Below, piece by piece: positions 20,907 to 32,481 of a DNA stretch of 64,000 bases. Each line of letters begins with the position of its first letter. The stretch's first letter is position 1. Source of the DNA: Suillus spraguei (taxonomy: Eukaryota > Basidiomycota > Agaricomycetes > Boletales > Suillaceae); NCBI GenBank assembly GCA_016800925.1, contig JABCPU010000001.1, forward strand, positions 620,001 through 684,000. Direction: 5' to 3'. The notes below the pieces were generated by a model. It did not search any database, was not told the origin of the DNA, and saw only the letters and a program-made list of their open reading frames with translations. The translations under genes and the position numbers were made by a program.

Positions 20907-23900
20907 TCATTCATGTGCACCATCGATCAACGAGGGCTGCAGGTCTTGAATGCTGCCTGTGCATCCTGAGCTAGTAAGGAATACATGTGAGACTGCCTTC
21001 CGGCATAGCATGCATGACCCGGAAGTTGTTTCAACAATGATTCCTGCATCCAGGCACCCCATTTGGTTGCCTTCCACAAGAAAAAGTTGCACGTCCAATC
21101 CATCTCTGATTGCACCAATGATATTTCTTCCATCCATCGATCCCGTAGTGCCTTTGCCCGAAGCCATGAACTCGGTAAACTTGGGATGGGTCCTGTCAGC
21201 TCACCACGGAATATATCAAGCATGCCCAAACTCACATTCCTCATTCCACGAATTTTCTGGACCCTCCATGTCAACTTCCACTGACCAGAACCAAGCGAGG
21301 GACTCATTTCGCTGACCTCGGGCGTTTGGATCGCTGATGGCAGTGCTGATTTTGAGCTGCTCGTGAAGCAGGGGTTTGTATTTCTGAAGCTGGTCTGGCC
21401 CTGGCTCAAGTTGTATCATTTGCTTCCTGGTTTTTGTATATATACTGGCATGTAGGGATACTGCCTGCTGCACTGATGTCACCTGGGACCACGCTCGAGT
21501 TTTTAGGGCTTGAGATTTGGCTTGCCTAACTGTTGTTCGGAACAGGATAGCCTTGTTGCACAAGTGAATGCGGAGATTGTGCAGGGCATCATTGGCCTGC
21601 CCTTCACGAAGGACATCTCCAACGGAATCAGATCCTCTGCCATACAGCATCTGCAATGTTCAACCCGAGGTTTGATGGCAATGGAATTATGGTGAGCTCA
21701 GGGGAGTTTGTCCATGCATCAGATGTCTCGGTGAAATCTGCCGGGTCATCATCGATATCGTCAAGAATATCTATGTTCAAGTCGTCAGGATCGTTATCTG
21801 CATCAAATCCTCTCCAGATGCGTAAGAGCAGACCGAGTGAATTCATCTATCTGGCCTTGAATACAATCGCGTTGCCGGGCGATATCTAATCTCTGTGTCT
21901 CCGTCGATCGTCTTCCATTCTGCGAACCTCGATGAGCAATGCAATTTGAGCCTCTTCAATTGCCAACCCAATGGATATCCATGTTGCCACAGATCTGCGA
22001 GAGGGTGCTGCATGACGGGCATTACCCGCTTCTAGTAGTCTAAGCTCGATCTCCTTTTTGCTTGGTGCTAAGTGAAAAATGAATGCGGAGCTCCACGGAG
22101 ACAAAGAATGTTAACTTACCCTTCTTGATATTGATTCATATAAATCCATCGCCACAGGATCCTGATTCTCTTGGACTGAGCGACCATCTCGCTGGCTAAC
22201 CATTGTGTCTTTAAATTGCCGGGTGCAGCTTCATCAAGTCTGTCGAAAGCCTTGCCACTTTCGGCGATGCATTCTTCGCCAGCTTGTATTTCCGGCAAAG
22301 AGTCCTTTTCATGCGGATCATCTTGCAGAAATTGGAATCGTTCATCTGATAATCAAGACATTCCTTTCGGTGCGGGGATGACATTCCCCGAGCGGCAGGG
22401 GAAATCAGGTTGAGACACGCCCATAGGGTCTCCATGATCTCTCCATCAATCCGGCCAATGCCTTCAATAAAATTCGAAGTATATCAGACATAGCAACTGT
22501 CCTGATGTCCATGCACATGCCACAACCCGATTCCAGGAATGATGGTCAGTTCTGGTACCATGTCAAGGTATCGGCTTCAATCCACCCGAACACGAAAGTG
22601 CTTGTTGTATTGACAGTTGATGTCATAGAAGGTGACAGCCCTGGTAATGCCTTCCATGTTGTGCTGGGCAGCCTCACAAATGGCGTAGTCCATGTTCATT
22701 TGTCTGCAAATGATGCATGGTCAACTAGTGAATGTCGATTGGCATGTTTGGCTTGCCTTTCCCCTTTCTGAAAATCAACCATCGAGTGAGGGACAAAGCA
22801 CCCATGCCGGGCGCAGGCAACTCCCCTGATTCCTGTGGACTCAAGCTTGTGCCGTGCCGCATTTGCTTGATTGACCGCCCGGTGATTGTTGCAGCTCGAT
22901 TTTTCCACCGTGTCAGCAGCCTCCGCAAGATGCATGTTATACCTGTCCTTTCCGACCATGAATCCAAGCCCATCTGAAAGCCAAACTTCATCGAGGGGAT
23001 TAATGGGATGCAGGTGTTCAGCTTTGAAATTTCCGTCCATCACAAATGACCGGGTGTATTTCCAGCTTGGAGTTCTTATCATTGCTGAGTTCACTTTGGT
23101 ATTGAACATGACTCACTCATCAAGTGATTCATTCCCTGACAAAGATACATTAATCCCAGGCTGAGGACATGCTGGGCAAAATAATGCAAGATCTCCTGCG
23201 TTCAGGATGTCAGAACGATGGCCATAGCCATGCCATTTCATGGTCTTCAACTGCCTCCACTGTCGAGCGACTCTCATGAGCTCTCTGTATCGATCCTTGC
23301 CACGGCCTGTGTCAACATCATGTCCTTTAGATGAAGCACAAATAGCATTACCGGAACAAGGTGTGGAAACATGCTCGAGGTCATTCGCCAGAGCTTACTG
23401 TAATAGTTCATTGCGGAGGTGCCGCATTCAAGGTTGTCCAATAGAAAATCATCCAGCACTCCGAAGGTAAACACAGTCTTTGGCCTGTTAAATGATGCAG
23501 GGAAAAATCCATGCCGAAACATTTGAATGTCCGGACTCATGGCATTTGGACAATCACAGCAGCGAACCTCGAGGCAGTGAACTCTGGACTTGTCAACGAT
23601 GACCATGATGTTTTCCTTTGGCTGGAACTCAGGTCCCGACACAGACGGAAGATCTTCGGGCTCAAGCTGGTCTTTAGGTTCATCTCCTTTGAACAAATCC
23701 CACCTATCTGTGAGCACCGGACATTGCTTGCCATCATGCCCGAGGTGTATGGTGAGTCCCACATGAGCGAGACAACTCCGCTCGAAGAATTGACCATTCC
23801 ATTGACTGATCCAGTGGAAAGGATTGCAACGATGTTGACTCCTGCAACAGCCCGTGCAATAGAGAGGCTTGCCAAGACAATCTTGACATTTGTAGACCCC

Positions 23901-24329
23901 ATCCTGGTGGCAGATGATGCATCTCCTGTCTTCTGGTGGAGCTTCTCGATCCAGGAGGTGATGCAGATATGATTCCTGCCTTGGCAGCCATTGCCTGAGG
24001 TAGTCATTTTGACTCTGCATTTTTTATATTGAGCTATAGTTTGAATGACACTCAAACATTTAACATGAACTTGCCATGGTTTTTGGGAGTTGCAATGGCT
24101 CAAATGAGCCTTGGTCTTGCTCGTAAGTATTGTCAGGAAAGTCATCCCAAGGAGGTGGTGCCTGAACAGGCTGAAGTGTTGGTGATTCTGGGGGAGAGTG
24201 AGGCATGGACCTGTAGGCTCGTCGTCTTGTGCTTGCAAGTGAAACCTTGACCCAAATCTTTCTACCCTTGCTGCCCCTTGCTTCTACCCTGTGGGATTTT
24301 TGCAATGGGGTGCATCTACCTATCTTCAT
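20907..24329 (-). pseudogene. KDZ transposase with CxC2 cysteine cluster
   Basis: A CxC2 cluster (CIICHQDGVYKCQDC, CTGCCRSQHRCNPFH; about 23700-23960) leads into QWNGQFFERSCL and LGLTIHLGH-like sequence, then FNRPKTVFTFGVLDDFLL. The RNase H-fold core has Asp in VMDGNFKAEH (about 23035), Asp in TFYDINCQYNKH (about 22620) and Glu in IDGEIMETLW (about 22430), after HVHGHQDSC. The C-terminus keeps LREGQANDALHNLRIHL, DPNARGQRNESLAWFWS and WLRAKALRDRWMEE. KDZ enzymes mobilise the large elements that encode them. A TGA at 22577-22579 and frame changes near 22280 and 22165 inactivate this copy. It diverges from the gene at 24567, with about 240 bases between them. Confidence 0.9.
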
Positions 24330-24566
24330 CTTATTTTATAATGCTAATGTTGCAAGCAAAGCATCTGCTCAGGTGGAATGAATTTTTATTACATTGTGGT
24401 GTCATACTGTCCTGCCAACTCATTACAAATTTATGTCCATTTATGGCTTCGGGACCAATATAGCTCAATTAAGCTACTGTTAGGCTTTTGTCAAAGATCA
24501 ACTTCTGACAATTCGTTCATTCTTCCACCTTGCTTATCCTCAGCCCATTCTGCAATTTGATTCACC

Positions 24567-25842
24567 ATGGCAAGGATGGGTCATTCCACTCACTTGACTT
24601 CCGGCAGAAATAGGGCACGTCAACCACAGACACAGAAGCTCACGGAAAACGAAATTTCGGAGTTGAAGAACTACCTTCCTGAGTGGACCACGGCCAAAAG
24701 GGGTGAGAAGCGAGGGGTTTTCACTGCAATTGCCAGGGCAGCCAGGTTGTTTGCTCCTAAAGTCGACCAAGGACAATGGAAAAAGAGGAAGCAGGTGATG
24801 CGTCTTCGTTGTGTTGAAAAACTACAATTTTAACATCTTATTCTTCCATCAACTCTCAGATGTATAACACTTGGTTGTTCAACAACAAGAAAAGGAAGGA
24901 AAGGAAGGACATGATAAAGTATGGGAGGAAATGGACGCCTAGGATGGTGGTCTACCAGCAGAAGTGCGAAGAGGTGCTAAAGAGGATTGAGGACAAGTCC
25001 GGGGCAAAGCCGGGAGATCCCGGTATGTTCAAACATTATCAGGGGGCTGTAAAGAGAGTCATGGCTGAATTGGACGATGACGAGTTGGAGAAGGCAAAAG
25101 AAACAGCAGAAGAATGGTCAAACAGCTTTCCTCCTCCGGAGATACAAGCAGAAGTTGCTTGTAAGAAGGGACCGGCATATATGGAGCACTTTTCGAAAGA
25201 GATGAGGAGGCAATGCGGGATGAGAGTTTTTGTGTTGTCAGCTTGGAAGAATGAACAGGGAGAGGTTCTGTTCGGGATGTAAGTCAATTGTGTCCGTCAT
25301 CGCCGATCTTGGATCTCAATATATGTGTGCAGGCATGATGATAATGAGGCATTAGGAGATGGGGACAGCTTCATGAAGACTAAGGACTGGGAGGACATTG
25401 AGCCAGTATGGCAGGAGTACGCCCAGGATCAGTTCGGTGAGTGTTTGAACTTTCAACCGAAGCCGAGAGTGATACCGACAGTGAAACTCATGACAAGGAG
25501 GATGACATTGATGATGACTCAGCTGATGGTCGATCCCCACTGAAGAAACCCAGACAAATAGCACACCCATCTTCAGCACCCAAGGAGACAGAAGTTCCAT
25601 GTTCAATGCCAGAGCCTCGCCCGGCCAGGCCGGCCAAGGCAGGTGCACTTTTGACATCACGGATGGGCGACCTCCTGGCCGGGATCACTGAGGAAGTGGA
25701 AGAGAGGAACACATCGCCGGAACCAAGGAGTATACAGGGCAAGAAAGCTGTCATTGAACCATCCGCAAGGACCACCCGGAGTAAGTCTCAAAAGCCGGTA
25801 GAGAGTACACTTCGAGTAACCAGGGCAAGGGGAAGGAAATAA
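24567..25842 (+). CDS. Conserved basidiomycete protein of unknown function, KDZ transposon cargo
   Basis: Exons at 24567-24794, 24860-25278 and 25333 onward have clean GT-AG introns. The first exon ends in KKRKQ after a basic helical region (LTENEISELKNYLPEW). The second has YNTWLFNNKKRKERK, a long helical stretch and the signature HFSKEMRRQCGMRVFVLSAWKN. The third has DWEDIEPVWQEYAQDQFG, then an acidic Asp/Glu run and a basic, proline-rich tail that ends RVTRARGRK. The junction near 25437 does not resolve cleanly, so a small frame lesion or another intron is possible. The RRQCGMRVFV block recurs in Agaricomycete proteins I know only as hypothetical. Confidence 0.6.
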
Positions 25843-25949
25843 TGTACATATACCAAACTGCCCCCATGTTTACCACATTTTCATCATTTCTCACACTTCT
25901 CAAAACACAGTGTCCCACTTCCAAAATGTTGAATCCTAAGCACCGAGTG

Positions 25950-26332
25950 CTGGACGAATCCTGATCACCGAGTTCCGGACGACTCCCGATCACCGAGGTC
26001 CGGCACCCAGGTATCAATCATTGGTAGTTGGTATTAGAGATTAGGGTTTGTGCATCATCTAAAATACATTGGAACTGTCATTGATATACATGAAAAATTC
26101 AGTGGTTCACATGATTTAAGTATGTGAATGAAAATCCAAATATCATGAAACCTGATCACCGAGTTCTGGATGAATCCCAATCACCGAGCTCTGGACCCCG
26201 GGAATCAATAATTGGCTGTTGGAATGGGACAATTGGGTGTGTGCATCATCTAAAATCAATTGGAAATGTCATTGTTATACATGAAAAATTCAGTGGTGAA
26301 CATGATGTAAGTATGTGAATGAATATCCAAAT
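25950..26332. repeat. Two-copy tandem duplication of about 190 bases
   Basis: Each copy starts with TGATCACCGAG repeats, passes through GTGTGCATCATCTAAAAT or close to it, and ends in CATGAAAAATTCAGTGGT and GTATGTGAATGAA. It separates two gene pairs of the transposon. Confidence 0.88.
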
Positions 26333-26334
26333 AT

Positions 26335-27351
26335 TTACATATGGGGTTGATCATCACACTTTTCAATGAGGGTATCTAATACAAGCAGCAATTCAGAGCT
26401 CATCTGTTTGGCCCTTTGCAACCTCCGGAGGTCCATATCAGCTCTTCTGAGTTTGTCGGATGTGTCAGCCCAAGCCACTCGGAATGGTCGGTCGGCCTCG
26501 AGGAGTTGATGTACGGTAGGCTCCGGAAGATGGCCATGATGCTGTTGGTAATGGTCCAGGCGATCCAGAATTGATTCAACTTCAAGAAAATTAGCAGAAA
26601 GATACATGATGAACAATTAAATACTCACATTCTGTTTGATCATATGACCCTAGGGGCATGAACTCCCTAAGCATGGCATGCAGGTCTTCATTGCTGAGTT
26701 CCAGTATGGGGGACTGACGTTTAGGAGGTGTTGCATGTGCTTGGGACATCACATCAACAATAAAAATGAGATTGTATGAGTGAACTCACCTGGAATTGCT
26801 ATTCCTGGGATAGCCAGAGCATCAATCTCAACATCAGCACATTCCGGTGCTTCATCACAATCAATAAGATCATCATCAGGCCCTAGGTACAAGTCCGGAT
26901 CGTTGAACAAAGGCAGTTCCTCAGGCTGAGCCGGGCATAAATGATCTGGATGGATTGAATGAACATCCACAGTTGGACTATCTAAAGGTGAAGTGAGAAA
27001 CCTACCAGGAACTGCATCCAAGACATCCGGAACACCTGATGACCCAGAATCATAGTCGATCTCATCATCCGGCCCAAGGTATACATCTTCACATGGATCT
27101 AATAAATGTCCAGTCAATTGTAAGATATACTCAAAGCAACACATACCTGATGAAATCCGGGACTCAGTCTCATCATCCGGCCCAAGGTATACATCATCCA
27201 GTGCATCTGGTCCATCTCCGGTCAATTGAGAGCTGTACTGAAAGCACAACATACCCAGTGAAATCCGGGAGTCGGTTGAGTCATCCACATCCATTGAGTT
27301 GTATTCAGTGACCGGAGGTTCATAAAATCTGACTGCTGGTTGAGATCTCAT
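26335..27351 (-). CDS. Acidic repeat protein of unknown function, KDZ transposon cargo
   Basis: Three exons: 27351-26790, about 26740-26633 and about 26585-26335. The first exon starts MRSQPAVRFYEPP and holds three copies of a D-x-YLGPDD-E/D motif, two of them in longer duplicated blocks of about 37 residues (RIS-GM-CF-Y--QLTG). It is strongly acidic with no basic domain. The last exon is a charged helix (WADTSDKLRRADMDLRRLQRAK) that probably forms a coiled coil. It is divergent from the zinc-cluster-like gene at 27571 across about 220 bases, so the two may share a promoter. Confidence 0.58.
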
Positions 27352-27570
27352 GATGTCTGATCAACTGATCAAACTGATTGATAACTGATAACTTCGAAGT
27401 TCAACACATGGCTGGCAACGGCCAAAAGTTGAACCATGACCAAACAAAGACAAACAATCAACGCTTATCAAGATTGTCCTTCAATTGTCTGGTTTCTTTT
27501 GAAACTTCATCCAAGTGATCACAGATTTCAAACTTATCTCAAGCTTTTCACATCTTTCAAGTCAATCCAA

Positions 27571-29709
27571 ATGTCTACTTCAGTTGAAACCTCTTTGGCC
27601 AGTCTCAAGGCAACCACTGCTCAGATTGTGGGCATCATCGCCGGGGCTCGGCTCATGCCTGCCGGCACTGGCCAAGCCCACCTTGCTCTGACAGCACAAG
27701 TCACTAATCTTGTGGTAAGTACCATTCATGTGTTAATTGTACTTTTGGTTTTTCTAAGATCTGGGTAGGCTGAGATCGTCCGGGAGCATGAGAAAGGGCC
27801 TTACATGCCTGGCATCATTGCATCCTGCTCCAAGGAGTTGATGAGAGTCAGGTCCATGACTCCCCAGGTGTGGCCCAACTGGCACAGCATCGGTCATGAC
27901 GACCCCCAGGTGTTGAAACACTCCTGGCGCAGCAAGATTCGCACCTGGGAGGCTTTAGGTGACCATTCAGGTGATCTCCCTGTCATGCCTAACCCTTCCA
28001 TTGGCCCAATCACTGTGGACCTTCCCTCTCCACCCGTCGTCGCCAGCAATGTCGCTGGTTCTTCCACCCACGCCACCTCCGAGCTCCGGGACAAAGGAAA
28101 AGGTAAGGCGGTTGTTGCTGACCCAGAGCCGGAGGTGGAAGGGAGCAGGAAGAGGAAGTCCCCCATGATGTCTGGACACTCTTCCTCACCTCCGAAGTCG
28201 GCCAAGAAGGGTCGCAAGCGGGTCAAGGCAACTCGCCATGTCAAGCAGAAGGTGCTTGTGGAGTCGGAAGATGATGAAGACACAATTGTTCAGGTATGTC
28301 GTCCAGCTCATTGTTTTCATTCTCTCAATTTTCTGTAGCCTATTTCGAGTGGAGTGCCGGCGCTCAACGTTCCCCGGCCTTCCACAATTGGTGTAGGGAC
28401 GCCTCATTCCCCTCGTTCACCACGTTCCCCAAAGAAGCAATTGTTTGGTCCTGCTTCAGTAAGTAATATTTAGTTGTCCAGCACTTGGAAAAATGCTTAT
28501 GTATCATCAGCTCATTGCCGGCAGTCCACCCAAGGTGATGGTGAGTCATGATTCTTTGTCCAGACCTCCCGCCTGTACTTACCCATTGTCAGGCCACCTC
28601 CGGCAGTCGTCCGGAGGTTGTCGAGACCCCCCAGGCAATGTCCAGCACTCCGGCGGAGGAACCTGCAGTCATGGATACAGGTGATATTCTCATTCCCGGC
28701 CCAGTGAGTACTCTAATGAATTCCAATGAGTCCATCAACTAATGGAACCCACAGAACAACCCCTGCCATTATTGCACCCAGGAGAAGTGGCCCTGCGCCA
28801 CTCAGTTGGACAGGAGGACCCGTGCCCCATGTTTCTCGTGCGTCTGCTGCGCCACCAAGAAGATCAAATGTGTCCCAGCATCCATGGGATCCCTGCCAAA
28901 ACGTATTCGAGGGAAGTCTACCACCCAGCAGGCTCACTCCAGGACACCTTCCAGAGCTCCCTCCAATGCGCCGGCTGCCTCGCAGTCCAAAGCCCGAACT
29001 CGCAGTCAATCTCGTGGCCCCTCCAGCACTCCAGCTGTCCCTGCTGTGACCACACCCAAGGCACAGTCCCGTGGGCGCAGCAAGACAATCACTGCCCCCA
29101 AGACACCTGCACCTGCATCAGCTTGTGAGTCCACCCAATTGTCTATGACCATCTGACCTTATCTTTCACTTAGCTATTCCGTCTTCAAGTGCCCCAGTGC
29201 CTCGTCCGGCACTCAATGTGCCCATGCCGGATCTCCATTCCATGGCAATTGCGATTCGGGATGGTGCCGCTCGAATTGCTCTTCTTGAGGCTCGTGTGGC
29301 GGAGCAGGATGGTAAGATTGATACCCTGCAACGCCTCCATGAGGGCCTTTGTCGCAAAGTCATGGACCGGCACCCTTCATTTCCACTTCCCGACTCTCCT
29401 GTCAATGCAACCTTTTTGCTTGATCAATCTGTCCCCCTGTCCATCTCACCCCTCCCATCTGCACTTGCTCCCCTCATTAACTTGGATATGGCAGGAATGG
29501 AGCCTCCGTCTCCGAAAGTCCAGCCTGCATCTATCATTGAGGGTCTCATATTTGAGCTGAGCCAGATTCAGCCTGAGGGTCCACAAACGTCCGGCGAACT
29601 TGTGGACCCAGATGATCTGGGCAACCTTGTCCCAGAATATGATTCTGATGATATGGATGTTGAGGTGAAGGTTGAACCCTCTGCTGATGAGGGTGAAATG
29701 GCTACATAA
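27571..29709 (+). CDS. Zinc-cluster-like protein, intact KDZ transposon cargo
   Basis: Seven exons (27571-27714, 27769-28293, 28339-28458, 28511-28540, 28593-28703, 28755-29124, 29174-29709) join in frame to 611 residues without a stop. The N-terminus is helical, then comes REHEKGPYMPGI and a Trp-rich segment (VWPNWHSIG, WRSKIRTWEALG). A basic SRKRKS and KKGRKRVKATRH region looks like nuclear localisation. The cysteine block is CHYCTQEKWPC then CFSCVCCATKKIKC, close to the layout in the Gypsy antisense gene. A coiled coil (IALLEARVAEQDGKIDTLQR) and an acidic C-terminus follow. A DNA-binding regulator of the element is a reasonable guess only. Confidence 0.7.
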
Positions 29710-29739
29710 TTGTATGTTCATAGATGTATATACAATGTT

Positions 29740-31770
29740 TCAATGAATGTCAGTGCTGGATGCCAAGTCCGGAAATCCGGAACTGGACAATGGAGATTCA
29801 CAATTGATATTTCGTGACTTCCGGATATCCAGCTACCTGAAACACAACACACAATTTAAAGAATTTGAAACATCTCTGTCGAGTTACCTTGTGCCGGGTG
29901 CCGGGTCACATTGTGAAACATATCATTCCATATATCTTAAGTGCTGAACCCTGGACCCCAGGACCCTGGAGTTGGGACTCATCACCATGTGACAGATATC
30001 GATCCACATATTTGATGTGCTGAACCCCGAACTCCAGCACTTGGGAGTTAGAACAATATGAGGCAATACAAAGATATTGATTGACACATGTTCAGTGCCG
30101 AACCCCGAACTCTGGCACCCGGCACTCGGGACTCGGGCCTTGGAACTTATAACAATGTGAAAGATGTCGATGCACATTTTCTATCACTGACCCCCGAACC
30201 CCGGCACCCAGGAGTTAGAAACATGTGAGGCAATACCAAGATATTGATTTACACGTGGGGAGTGCCGAACCCCGAACTCCGGCACCCGGCAGTTGGGAAT
30301 CTGGACTCAGGACTCATAACCATGTGAAAGATATCGATCCACATATTTAACCACCCAACCCCGAACCCCAGCACCCGGGAGTGAGAACAATGTGAGTCAA
30401 TACAAAGATATTGATGTACACATGTTGAATGCCGAACCCCGAACTCCGGCACCCGGCACTCGGGACTCGGGACGTGGTACTCATAACACTGAGACAGATA
30501 TCGATCCACATATTTTAACACCGAACCCCGAACCCCGCCACCCGTGAGTTAGAACCATGTGAGGCAATACAAAGTTGAGTCCCGAATCACGATCACCGAG
30601 TGCTGGGTTACCATGTGAGGCAATACCATGATATTGATTTACACATGTTGAGTGCCGAACCCTGAGCTCCGGTACCCGGGAGTTAGCACAATGTGAGGCA
30701 ATACCATGATATTGATTTACACATGTTGAGTGCTGAACCCCGAGCTCTGGCACCCGGGAGTTAGCACAATGTGAGGCAATACCATGATATTGATTTACAC
30801 AAGTTGAGTGCCGAACACCGAGTGCCGGGTGCCGGAGCTCGGGGTTCGGCACTCAACATGTGTAAATCAATATTATGGTATTGCCTCACATTGTGCTAAC
30901 TCCCGGGTGCCAGAGCTCGGGGTTCAGCACTCAACATGTGTAAATCAATATCATGGTATTGCCTCACATTGTGCTAACTCCCGGGTGCCGGAGCTCGGGG
31001 TTCGGCAGTCAAAACAATGTGAAAGTCCTTGATCCACATATTGTATGTGCCGAACCCCAAACTCCGGCACCCGGCACTCGGGACTCGGGACTTCCGAGCT
31101 CCGGCACCCGGCACTCGGCACTCGGGACTTGGTACTCATAATGTGAAAGATCTTGAGCAACATATTGTCAGTGCTGAACCCTGAACCCCGGCACCCAGCA
31201 CTCGCGACTCGGGACTCAGAACAATGTGAGGCAATAGACACCTATTGATCCACACATTCTAAGTGCCGAACTCCAAATTCCAAAATCTGGTAGTCTACTA
31301 TTTAGGGGTTCGCAGTTCGGTACTCGGGCTTTTGCACTTGAGACCGAAAACAATGTTAGGCAATAAAATGACTTTGATCCACACATTTTTGGTAGATATC
31401 TTTTTCATCTCAAATCTTGAATCTCGAGTGCCGAACCCCAAATCCCGAAATCTGGTAGTCTACAATTTCGGGGTTCGGTCCTCGGGACTCAGACACATGT
31501 CAGGCAACAACAAAACTTTGATCCACACATTTTTGGTAGATGTCTGTTTTGTCTCGAATCTCGAGTTTCTAGTTTCTAGTTTCAGTACTCTGCACCTGCA
31601 CCCGGCACTCAGCACTAGATGACTCCACACATGGACTTTAAATCTTTCACCTTGTGTGTTGTGTTTCGGGTGTCCGGGTATCTGGGATTCAGGAAATCTC
31701 TAGTTTGCATCTCCAGTTTCGAGTTCCTGGATTCGGGACTTGGTACCCGGCACCCGGCACCTCAATTATC
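29740..31770. repeat. Internal GC-rich repeat array, right block, with a large palindrome
   Basis: Units share the vocabulary of the left block: ATGTGAAAGATATCGATCCACA, TGCCGAACCCCGAAC and GGCACCCGGCACTCGGGACT elements, here each written as partial motifs. The first part is in the same orientation as the left block. Around 30826 the orientation flips, which forms a head-to-head palindrome. Confidence 0.9.
30612..31012. repeat. Head-to-head palindrome of 79-base units
   Basis: Two and a half units run up to about 30820 (GAGGCAATACCATGATATTG...CCGGGAGTTAGCACAATG). The same units in reverse complement run from about 30830 to 31012 (CATTGTGCTAACTCCCGGG...CAATATCATGGTATTGCCTC). The short centre is GTGCCGGGTGCCGG-like sequence. 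The arms look more than 95 percent alike, so the inversion is young relative to the array. Confidence 0.9.
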
Positions 31771-31914
31771 GATGAATGTCAGACATGATGAATTCAGGTT
31801 TTTGTGCTTCAGGGTTTAGATTTTGGTGGTTGATGGTAGGTATATGCACTCATAGGGTGCATGTATCCTATGTGTTTGATTCTCTGGTGGCTACATCAGC
31901 TGTACGTCTTTATG

Positions 31915-32425
31915 ATACATATCTAGGCCCACCCATATATGTAATATATTTTACCTCGGCCCACCCGTCTATGTAAAATTCCCCCACATCAGCCCACCCG
32001 TCTATGCAATAAATATTTTACTGCACCCTCGGCCCACCCGTATATGTAATATTCTCTCACCTTGGCCCACCCATATATGTAATATTCTCTCACCTCGGCC
32101 CACCCATATATGTAATATTCTCTTACCTCGGCCCACCCGTCTATGCAATAATATTTGCCTTGCATCTCTCTTCAGCCCAGCTGTCTATAATATCCTACTC
32201 TACATACTACCCAGATGAGCCCACCCATCTCTGTCGGGGATTATATCCCCCTGGCCCATCCGTCAACATCAGAAATCATGTTTCCCTCGGCCCACCCGTC
32301 TCTCCCGAAAATACAAGTCTCCCGGCCCACCTGTCTCCATCGGAAATAATATTCCCCCCGGCCCATCCATCAACATCGAGGATATACATAACCTCGGCCC
32401 ATCATCCACTGGCCCGTCTTTGACG
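31915..32425 (-). repeat. Right subterminal motif array (CCTCGGCCCACCCGTCTA)
   Basis: About fifteen copies of the reverse complement of the left subterminal motif, spaced about 32-38 bases apart and separated by TGTAATATTCTCT-like AT-rich sequence. Opposite orientation at the two ends is what a pair of transposase-binding ends should show. Confidence 0.85.
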
Positions 32426-32473
32426 GGATATTATGTGGGTCGGGTGACCCGTATAGTACGGAGTTTGTCACTG
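32305..32473 (-). repeat. Right terminal inverted repeat of the KDZ transposon
   Basis: Pairs with 15665-15825. The outermost pairing block is TCACTG at 32468-32473; ACGGGATATTATG lies at about 32434-32446. Confidence 0.82.
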
Positions 32474-32481
32474 AAGGGGCT

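Larger units (their letters stand above)
15656..32481. mobile_element. KDZ-type DNA transposon of about 16.8 kb with TET/JBP cargo
   Basis: The element interrupts an LTR. On each side the LTR shows TTACTGCT / CTACTGCT (15648-15655 and 32482-32489), an 8-base duplication with one mismatch. The ends are imperfect inverted repeats that begin CAGTGA (15665) and end TCACTG (32473) and stay alignable for about 165 bases. Inside lie a TET/JBP oxygenase, a KDZ transposase and four other genes. Linkage of KDZ transposases and TET/JBP genes in basidiomycete transposons is established (Iyer and colleagues, 2014). The exact ends are uncertain by a few bases, since the outermost 8-9 bases do not pair. Confidence 0.85.
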
